Assembly (NCBI RefSeq): GCF_001425785.1 | Contig: NZ_LMDI01000067.1 | Location: 28,147 to 92,146 of the forward strand | Source of the DNA: Rhizobacter sp. Root1221 | GTDB lineage: Bacteria; Pseudomonadota; Gammaproteobacteria; Burkholderiales; Burkholderiaceae_C | Length of the DNA stretch: 64,000 nucleotides | Direction of reading: 5' to 3' | Shown here: positions 20,001 through 25,600 of the stretch, in pieces | How the letters are laid out: each line of letters starts with the position of its first letter | How positions within the stretch are numbered: position 1 is the first letter of the stretch | Notes under the pieces: generated by a model | What the model was told of the DNA's origin: nothing | Seen by the model: only the letters and a program-made list of their open reading frames with translations | Databases searched by the model: none | Made by a program: the position numbers and the translations under genes

Positions 20001-20117
20001 GGCACCCTCGTGACATTGGGTTTGGTGCCGGTGCTCTACGAGCTGCTGTTCAGCGGCACGCTGGCGCGCTGGCTGGTTCGCAAGCGTGAACCGCAGCCCA
20101 TCACCACCGCCGCGTGA
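17013..20117 (+). CDS. RND efflux pump permease, HAE1-like
   Basis: 1034 residues, the usual length for an RND drug exporter. One N-terminal helix (LIFFVAALVLVAGIFSFLKF), a large periplasmic porter domain (ARPLEERLRELPELKHVVST is the early signature), a block of helices with GLLVDNGIVIAEDIERRL in TM4, then a second half with the same plan (PHAGVAMLVLFIWQFGSFRK; FGLLSLAGIIVNNAVLLLERIEAE; RPIVMTKLT). The TM4 motif reads VDNG where many HAE1 pumps have VDDA, so proton-relay residues may differ. Start GTG 17013 is coupled to the adaptor stop. The substrate is unknown, probably amphiphilic or aromatic compounds. Confidence 0.94.
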   Translation: MKLTESALGASRLIFFVAALVLVAGIFSFLKFPSQEEPSTTIRDAMIFVVNPGLPAERMEQLVARPLEERLRELPELKHVVSTVRTGNAILQVSIHESYADLQPIWQKVRAKVAEVSPQFPAGTLPVSINDDFGRVAVASIAVTAPGFSMSEMREPLKRLRDRLYDLPGVQGVSFHGLQDERVYIEFDRARLAGLGLGAPAVLQQLQQQNVVLSGGQVVLGDINSALMASGEIASLDALREFVLSLPDSGGRNGHAVRLRDIASIRVLPADPPDSAAVYKGEPAVVLGVSMRAGQNVQAFGRTLKARVAELQQMLPAGFTLDYVTFQADAVEREMGKMNRVLAETVVIVMTVVVLFLGWRAGIIVGSIVPLTILGTLIAMQALSIELHNVSMAAIIIALGLLVDNGIVIAEDIERRLAAGESRRGACIDAGKTLAIPLLTSSLVIIFAFSPFFFGHTSINEYLRPLVVVLALALLGSWLFCLTVTPLLCFYFMKPSHAAAQHEPSTESVFYRSYRRVIGAVLDHKALFLAAMAALLTGAMLMLASVPAGFLPKSDRPQYQISIELQPASDSRQTLAKVRDISRWLSDQQVNPEITTSIGYVADGGPRIILGLTPPLPASHIGYFTVSVKSKDDLDPVIARTRAWLAQAHPELRAEAKRFSLGSTDSGTVAYRISGPDEATLKTLGERIKASLQQVPGVVDVRDDWANRVPRIDVQIDQPKARALGVTSEDVATSLGARYTGIDVSMLRDGGTLVPLIVRGSEDERQHPENLGNTLIYPATGASPVPLSAVAVVSLTSEPSVISRRDLARTLTVSGRSETGTAQQVVDLLAPAVAMLELPPGYRIELGAEIEDAAEANEALSQYLPHAGVAMLVLFIWQFGSFRKLLLILAIIPFAMIGVAPALKIAGEPLGFMANFGLLSLAGIIVNNAVLLLERIEAELHAGKSPREAVVSSAVQRLRPIVMTKLTCVAGLVPLLLFGGPLWSGMAVTIIGGLLLGTLVTLGLVPVLYELLFSGTLARWLVRKREPQPITTAA

Positions 20118-20182
20118 GCGGCCCGCCGGCGCCTTCCTTCATCCGATCAACCCTTCGGCTTCCTGAACGAAAGACCTTTCCA

Positions 20183-20923
20183 GTGAACCTCGTCATTTCT
20201 CCTGCGCGCATCTGCGCATTCACAGCCGCGATGTCACTGCTTCATGTCAATGCGGCATGGGCCGCCGAGGCCGCGCTGTCCGGCGACCTGGGCATCGGCG
20301 CCTCATGGTCGCAAAGCCAGATCCGCGGCGAGCGCGAGAGGACCAGCGCGATGCCCTATCTGGACCTCGAGTACGGCCCGGCGTTCGCCCGCGTGGACAC
20401 CTTCGGCGTGAAGGTGCTTCCGGTCGCCTACGGCCACATCGAGGTCGTGGGCCAATACCGGCACGATGGCTACAAGGCCGCGAACCTTGGCAAGCGCCAG
20501 GACTCGTTGCCCTTCGGTATGGGCACGCTGCAGATCACGCCCATCGGCGCCTTCGACGTGCGCGTCTATCACGACTTCGGCAAGTCCGCCGGCACGCTGT
20601 GGCAGGCGCGTTATCTCGCCGAGCTGTCGCTCGGGCGCGTGACGCTGTATCCCGAGATCGGCGCCGAATACCAGAGCCGCCGCTACACCCGCTACTACTA
20701 CGGCACCACCGAAGCGGATGCGGCAACGCTCGCGCGCAACTACCAGCCCGGCTCGGCTGTCAACGTGTTTGCCGGCCTCCTGATCGATACCCGCATCACG
20801 CAACACTGGTACACCCACCTCTACGTGCGCCGCACCGTGGTCGGCGATTCGGTTGCCGACAGCCCGCTGGTCCGCGGAAAGGGCCGCAACACCGCGCTGC
20901 TCGCGGCCGGGTATCGGTTCTGA
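20183..20923 (+). CDS. MipA/OmpV-family outer-membrane protein
   Basis: 246 residues from the GTG at 20183, which gives a normal signal peptide (ISPARICAFTAAMSLLHVNAAWA). The frame is open from a GTG at 20114 that overlaps the pump stop, but that start adds 23 residues before the signal. The mature protein is beta-rich (SGDLGIGASWSQSQI, GHIEVVGQYRHDGYKA, YPEIGAEYQSRRYTRYYYG) and ends in an aromatic after a glycine-rich strand (NTALLAAGYRF), typical of MipA/OmpV barrels, which are often encoded beside efflux or two-component genes. It closes the efflux operon. Its role in efflux is unproven. Confidence 0.8.
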   Translation: MNLVISPARICAFTAAMSLLHVNAAWAAEAALSGDLGIGASWSQSQIRGERERTSAMPYLDLEYGPAFARVDTFGVKVLPVAYGHIEVVGQYRHDGYKAANLGKRQDSLPFGMGTLQITPIGAFDVRVYHDFGKSAGTLWQARYLAELSLGRVTLYPEIGAEYQSRRYTRYYYGTTEADAATLARNYQPGSAVNVFAGLLIDTRITQHWYTHLYVRRTVVGDSVADSPLVRGKGRNTALLAAGYRF

Positions 20924-20937
20924 ACGATTGCGCAGCG

Positions 20938-21306
20938 TCAGCAGGGATGGCGGGCTGTCCGACAAGCTTGCCGTGGTCCGCCCAGATGCCGGAGAAACCA
21001 CGCCTGCGCACACTGCGCAACGGTATCCAGCGAGCCCGGTTCCTGGAACAGGTGGGGCGCGCCCAGGACGATGATCAATTGTGTCTCGGCGGTGATCTGA
21101 GCGGCCGCTCGTTGGTTCATGCCGATCACCGGAACATCGTCGCCGCCCACGATCAACAGCGTCGGCGCGCGCACATGGCTCAAGGCGCCGGCGGCCAAGT
21201 CCGGACGGCCTCCGCGCGATACAACGGCTCGCACGATGTGGGGACGCTGCGCGGCGGCCACCAGCGCTGCGCCGGCGCCGGTGCTGGCGCCGAAGTAGCC
21301 GGGCAC
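20938..21306 (-). pseudogene. C-terminal remnant of an alpha/beta hydrolase (dienelactone-hydrolase-like)
   Basis: 122 residues that look like the second half of an alpha/beta hydrolase. It opens directly at the nucleophile elbow (GYFGASTGAGAALVAAA) and continues with VVSRGGRPDLAAGAL, the acid-strand APTLLIVGGDDVPV and the catalytic-His region LGAPHLFQEPGSL. The first half, with the early beta strands and oxyanion loop, is missing: upstream of the GTG at 21306 there are only a few codons before an in-frame TGA, and then the control region of the CBS gene. This is best read as a gene truncated at its 5' end, a scar of a deletion or rearrangement. It is convergent with the MipA-like gene. Confidence 0.7.
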
Positions 21307-21351
21307 ACGCGTTGCCCGCCTTCATATACAAAGCCGTGAAAGGAGTCAGCC

Positions 21352-21789
21352 ATGAAAGTTCGTGACGCAATGACAGACGACGTTTACCTGACCGACCCTG
21401 GCCAGAGCATTCGCGAAGCTGCCGAAATGATGGCCAACCAGGACATCGGTGCATTGCCGGTCGGCGAGAACGATCGCCTCGTCGGCATGATCACCGACCG
21501 CGACATTGCGGTCCGTGCAGTGGCCCGTGGCCTTGGCCCGGACACCAGGATCCGTGAGGTGATGTCTCAGGAAGTGATGTACTGCTTTGAGGATGAAGAC
21601 CTGGACGATGCCGCGCAGCACATGGGCGACATCAAGGTCCGCCGGCTACCGGTACTCAGTCGCGACAAGCGCCTCGTGGGGATCATTTCGCTGAGCGACC
21701 TGACGGGGCGCGAAGATGCCAGGCAGATCGGCAAGGCGATCGCAGACATTTCATCACCCGGGGGGGCTCACTCGCAAACCGCTCACTGA
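21352..21789 (+). CDS. tandem CBS-domain protein
   Basis: 145 residues containing two CBS motifs: residues about 8-60 (IREAAEMMANQDIGALPV..LVGMITDRDIAVR) and 75-125 (LDDAAQHMGDIKVRRLPV..LVGIISLSDL). No enzymatic domain is attached. Such small CBS-pair proteins bind adenine nucleotides and modulate partners or act in stress responses. The Shine-Dalgarno AAAGGAG is well placed six bases before the ATG. It stands alone beside the hydrolase remnant. Confidence 0.92.
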   Translation: MKVRDAMTDDVYLTDPGQSIREAAEMMANQDIGALPVGENDRLVGMITDRDIAVRAVARGLGPDTRIREVMSQEVMYCFEDEDLDDAAQHMGDIKVRRLPVLSRDKRLVGIISLSDLTGREDARQIGKAIADISSPGGAHSQTAH

Positions 21790-22090
21790 TTGACGAATCT
21801 GCCCCCGGGGACGGCTGCGGCCTGACCGCACGCCCACGGTCCGGGCACCCATCGGCCACCGCCGCCATGGCGCTGCCATCGGCGGCGAACGACGCGGCGC
21901 GCGGCCAGCAGCCGGCCGCGCCGGCTTCGCCGTTGCCGAGATGGTGTGCGGCAAATTTGCCAGTCAAATGTTCCGGAGAGGCAAAGCCGGCACACCATGA
22001 TGCGCAATGCAATCGCTCCCGATTTGCCCGGCTTCGCGCCCGCGTGCGGGCCAACGAGCGTGTCGCCCAGGGACTGAACCTGGGCTGTGG
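21790..22090. other. gene-free gap holding a large stem-loop
   Basis: About 300 bp between the CBS gene and the end of the acetyltransferase gene. I see no convincing coding sequence on either strand. It contains the inverted repeat listed at 21941-21998; otherwise nothing was recognised. Confidence 0.5.
21941..21998. repeat. 58-nt imperfect stem-loop
   Basis: Outer arms ATGGTGTGC (21941-21949) and GCACACCAT (21990-21998) are perfect 9-bp complements. An inner stem TTTGCC (21956-21961) pairs with GGCAAA (21980-21985), leaving an 18-base loop. The left side also contains the 12-bp palindrome GGCAAATTTGCC (21950-21961). There is no T-tract. It could be a mobile-element end, an mRNA structure or a protein site. 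Confidence 0.5.
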
Positions 22091-22522
22091 TCAGTGCGGA
22101 ACGATCAGCGCTACTTCGGTGTTGTCTTCGAGCCATTCAGCCACGGGCTCTCCCGCCTCGTCTGCAATGCCCTGGTTCCAGAACTGGGATGCGCAAAGGA
22201 TCTCCAGATCGATGCCGCTGATGGTCTGCCGGGCCAGGACTGTGCCGATCAACATGGCGCGAGCGCGTTCCACGATTCCCCATGCCTTGGTGGTGCCTGT
22301 AGTGCACTGCAGTTCGAGAAGAAACGCCTCCCTGAGCGCGCCATCAGCCGTCTTGTCCTGCATCCACGAGATCTGCTGCGCCAGATTCTCGTCCTGCAAG
22401 AGAACGCCGACCAACTCCCGCACCTTGGTGGGTGTCAGCGGTGTGACGACGAAGCGCTCGGTGTTGAACGTCGGAACATTCCGGGGAAAAGCGCCCAGTT
22501 CGGCATTCGCATGTTGCAGCAT
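22091..22522 (-). CDS. GNAT-like acetyltransferase
   Basis: 143 residues from ATG 22522, chosen because AAGGG lies eight bases before it; longer in-frame starts run into the upstream gene. The order fits a GNAT fold: the N-terminal TERFVVTPLTPTKVRELVGV (beta1-alpha1), a middle strand with AWGIVERARAMLIGTVLA, then IDLEILCASQFWNQGIADEAG, which resembles the acetyl-CoA (Q/R)xxGxG/A region, and EPVAEWLEDN. The protein is short and the CoA motif is not a perfect RxxGxG/A, so activity is uncertain. It lies 106 bp downstream of the giant effector-like gene on the same strand and may be co-transcribed. Confidence 0.6.
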   Translation of the reverse strand: MLQHANAELGAFPRNVPTFNTERFVVTPLTPTKVRELVGVLLQDENLAQQISWMQDKTADGALREAFLLELQCTTGTTKAWGIVERARAMLIGTVLARQTISGIDLEILCASQFWNQGIADEAGEPVAEWLEDNTEVALIVPH

Positions 22523-22628
22523 CAAGATCACCCTTCGCGTAAATCCGGTCAGGGTAGTTGGCTGCGCATCATGCCGCCTCCCGAACACGAACGCCTGTAC
22601 CTGCAGGCGAAGGCGCGCCACATGGGTG

Positions 22629-25600
22629 TCAGGCTTCGCTGAACCCCTCTGCCTTGATGTGACTGGACCTGAAGTTCTCCAGGAAGTCTTCCCCGTAGTC
22701 GGCCAGCACCTGTGCGTCGGCATGGTTGTCGTCGAACAGGTTGTCCAGCGCCACCATGGCCACCAGGCGTTCGATGCGCGGCTTGCCGGTGTTGTCCGTC
22801 AGCGTCGCGTCGAACTCGATGAACAGCGAATTCAGCCGCTTGTGGTCCGAGGCGGGCTCGGCCGAATCTGCTTTCAACGCGGTGTTGGCGAACGCGATGC
22901 TGTTGGTCGCCCCCAGGCCCGAGTACATCACCCGCCCATTGCCGCGCGGATGGGCGTCGATGGCATAGCGCTCGTAGTCCGGGTGCAGGGAAGCAGTCTG
23001 GGCAAGCTCATGGTCGTTCTCGACCAGCGCGCCCATGTAGAAGCCCAGGATGCGTCCGTTGGACAGCGTGGGCCGATCCGCGGCTGCTTCGGGACGAGGC
23101 ACGAACAGTCCGTGCTGTCCGACCAGCATGCGCTCGTGGGGCTGTACGTCCGAGTCGCGCAGCAAGCGAGGCGTGCAGCGCGGCGGCCCGACCTCGCCGC
23201 GGATCAGTCGCTGCAGCTCGCGGGCCGCGTCCTCCTCTACCCTCGTCATCACCTCGGGCAGGCGGCGTGGATCCACGGAAAGCCGCGCATCCTTCGATTT
23301 CACAAGCTCCCGGAAGTAGCTGCGAAAGCCGCTGCCGAACTGCATTTTCCTGAGGCCCACACGGGGATGGACATTGCCGTCCTTGTCCGCGTAGCGTGGG
23401 TGGGCGCGTCCCAGGGCATCGGCCGGATCGCGCAGCGGGAACTTGTGGTCGTTCTCCGGCATGGGCACCATGTCGTGCCGCACGATGGCCATGTCGTTGC
23501 GGTCGAAGTGGGTCTGCCACTCGGCCAGCTCGCCGGTCAGGTCGCAGATCTCCCCGAGCTCGCGATGAAAAGCCGTGCGCGCCTGGTCCAGCGCCGTCTC
23601 CACGTACACCGGCGCGCGCGCTGGCACGGCGGCCTCGGCAGGCTCCGCCTTCACGGAAACAGGGCTTGCCGGCGCGGCCTGCCACGTCGGCCACATGGGC
23701 TCGAAATGGGCGCCGCTGATGCGGATGTACACGGACCTGCTTCGGGGCGCCCCCACGCTCTCCAGCGGGGACAGCCGCAGCGCACCATCGGGCAGCTGGC
23801 CGAAGGCGTGCACCTGCACGCCCAGGGCGCGCGCGATCGCGTGCATCTGGCCGTGGGTGTCCTCGAACATCTCGCCGGTGCCGACGAGGCCCAGCCGGTC
23901 GGCAGCCCGGCGCAAGCGCTGCGCCAGCCGCTCAATGCGCGCGTCGTCGCCCTCCCCGCGCGCCTGGTTCAGCGACAGCTGCGCGACGGCGTCGAACCAG
24001 CAGTTGTTGCCCACGCCCGAGGCGCTGCCGCGGGTGAACAACGCCTGCGCCTGCGACTCGCTCCAGACGACGCCCGCCTGGCGACTTTCCTGCGGCAGCG
24101 CTTGCATCGGCGAGGCCTCTGGCGGCAGCCATCCCAGATGGGCCGCGGAGCGCCGCAGCGCAGCCGCCAGCGTGCCGATCTGCGCGAGCTCGCTGCGCTC
24201 GGCCTGCGTGGGCTCCAGGTCGGCCTGACCGTCCAGCCGGCGCATGAAATCGCCGTACCGGCGACTGCCTTCGTCGACCAGTTGCTGGAGCACCTGTTGC
24301 GTTGCGGCCGTGCCGACGGGCGGATCCGAGGACACCGCCACGCCGAGTCCTGCCAGCAGCAGGTACGCTTCGGCGGCCCGGGTCTCCAACGCCTGGAGCT
24401 CGGTGGTGCGCCAGCCCAGCGTCAAGTTGTGCACCGACGTCGACAGCTGCTCATCGCCCAGTTCCTGCGCCAGCCGGACCGCGCGCGCGATGTCGGTGCC
24501 GGTGTCGGCACCGATCCGGGCCAGTACGGCGTCGACGCTCTGGTACGCATCATCGCGATGCGAGTACCCGTCGTTGAACTCATGCACCCGGGCCAAGACC
24601 TCCACCCGCAGCATCTGCCGCGCCTGCTGCGGGTTGTCCGGTACGTCTTGCCGCAGGTAGTCCGTGATGAAGTCGCGCTCGTCCTGCGCGATGGGCCATG
24701 CCGCTGCAGCATTGCGCACGGGCGCCTGGGCCGGCCGGCGGGGGCGATGGTCGCCCCATGCCGGCGACAGGCCGAACGGCAGAGCCGCGCCGGCAGCGGG
24801 CTCGGGCTCGCGCTTGACGAGCCGGCCCGGCACGTCGGCGTCGGAGTCGCTCTCGGTGTCGTAGTGCACGCTGAGCTGGCTGTCTCTCATCTTCGTGACG
24901 GAAGAGCCGATCGACAGGGCGATGTTGCGTTTCACCACGGTTTCCATGTCGGTGAATGCGTGGGCCGATCGCGAGCGCCAGAACGGCCCGCGATGGGCAT
25001 CGTCCGGAAGGCCGAGGACATCGGCGCAGGTGCCGCACGGACGCATGGTCCCCGCCAGCGTTGCCAGATTGAGCGCCTCGCCGGTTTCGTGCGTGAAGGC
25101 CGCCTTGATGCGCCGCCCTGAGTGATAGTCGAGCTCCTGGCCGTCCAGCTCGAAGCGTTCCACCGGCACGCGAAAACGGCCTTCCGACATGACCTCGATC
25201 ACCTCCCGCGCTTGGGCGGAGTGAGGCCGCGCCGATGGATCTGCCAGCATCCCGCGAAGTTTCGTCTCGTGACGGCCGTTCCTGCTCGCGTGGTCGAGCT
25301 TCCCGCGCTTGGCGAGCTGCCGCTGCAGGTTCGTGTCCGACAGGAAGGCCTGGATCTCCTCGTTGACCTCTCTCTTGTTCGAGGACACCCAGATCTCGCG
25401 GCGCTTCCGGTCGTAGTAGGTCGTGATCTCGACGGCGTCGTTGAACCGGCTCCTGAGCACGGTCGCCAGCCACCTCAAGGCTTGCCGGGGCCGTTCCGCC
25501 GTGAAGGGGCGCGCCGACCGGACGAGGTCCGGGCTGTGCGCGAAGACCTTGGCCAGGTTCTGCGTCTCCTTCGTCCCCGAAGCGGCATCGCCACTGCGGA

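Noticed and set aside
22523..22723. Longer start for the GNAT-like gene (up to 22723)
   Set aside because: It would overlap the end of the giant gene in another frame and add residues without family pattern; the ATG at 22522 has a ribosome site.
21867..25121. 1084-codon open frame on the + strand opposite the giant gene
   Set aside because: Arg/His/Gly/Val-rich, low-complexity translation without motifs; a GC-rich antisense shadow. The minus-strand frame has clear domain patterns and a promoter.
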